Shown: in pieces, positions 5,769 to 5,801 of the stretch | How positions within the stretch are numbered: position 1 is the first letter of the stretch | Layout: every line of letters begins with the position of its first letter | Assembly (NCBI GenBank): GCA_964580655.1 | Contig: CAZOMR010000209.1 | Location: forward strand, 1-5,801 | From: CAZOMR01 sp964580655 | GTDB lineage: Bacteria; RBG-13-61-14; CAZOMR01 | DNA: 5,801 nt | Direction of reading: 5' to 3' | Translations under genes and position numbers: made by a program | Notes under the pieces: generated by a model | The model's database searches: none | Told to the model about the DNA's origin: nothing | Seen by the model: the letters and a program-made list of their open reading frames with translations, nothing else

Positions 5769-5801
5769 TTTTTTTCATTCTCGGCCGTAGAGGCTCTGCT
5801 T

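Overview
The window reads as bacterial chromosomal DNA with roughly even base composition. It has Shine-Dalgarno-led genes, sigma-70-like promoter boxes and Gram-negative-style signal peptides. The archaeal-type fructose-1,6-bisphosphate aldolase/phosphatase, together with a secreted amidohydrolase and a cyclase-family hydrolase, suggests an anaerobic or deep-branching bacterium. Desulfobacterota-like is my impression only, because nothing here is a phylogenetic marker.

Left part (1-2221, + strand): an AT-rich leader holds one copy of a short dispersed-looking repeat (33-54) and a good promoter (TTGACA 71-76, AATAAT 95-100) with a perfect dyad in its spacer. These precede the bifunctional FBP aldolase/phosphatase (191-1360), the committed gluconeogenic enzyme. 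It keeps the catalytic residues I can place but carries an internal Cys/His-rich insertion. A 381-bp stretch follows that contains what looks like a decayed gene (about 1369-1745). Its last reading frame overlaps the start of a small five-helix membrane protein of unknown function (1742-2221) in an ATGA junction.

Right part (2292-5520, - strand): three genes run in the same direction, in transcription order. They are a secreted START/SRPBCC-fold protein (5520-4792), a cytoplasmic cyclase-family metal hydrolase (4740-3964) and, 10 bp further on, a secreted family-3 (YtcJ-like) amidohydrolase (3953-2292). The last two are clearly one transcription unit. Both enzymes belong to families that hydrolyse C-N or cyclic amide/ester bonds, so a small-molecule degradation role is plausible, but the substrate cannot be read from the sequence. 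The two halves converge at 2222-2291, where I see no convincing terminator.

Most unusual point: a 22-bp sequence at 33-54 recurs in inverted orientation at 5747-5768 (20 of 22 identical). Each copy lies about 32 bp from a window end and has an A7/T7 tract on its outer side, so the pair brackets every gene. It may mark a mobile or REP-type repeat family, or simply repeats at which an assembly broke. No transposase, recombinase, RNA gene or CRISPR array is visible.
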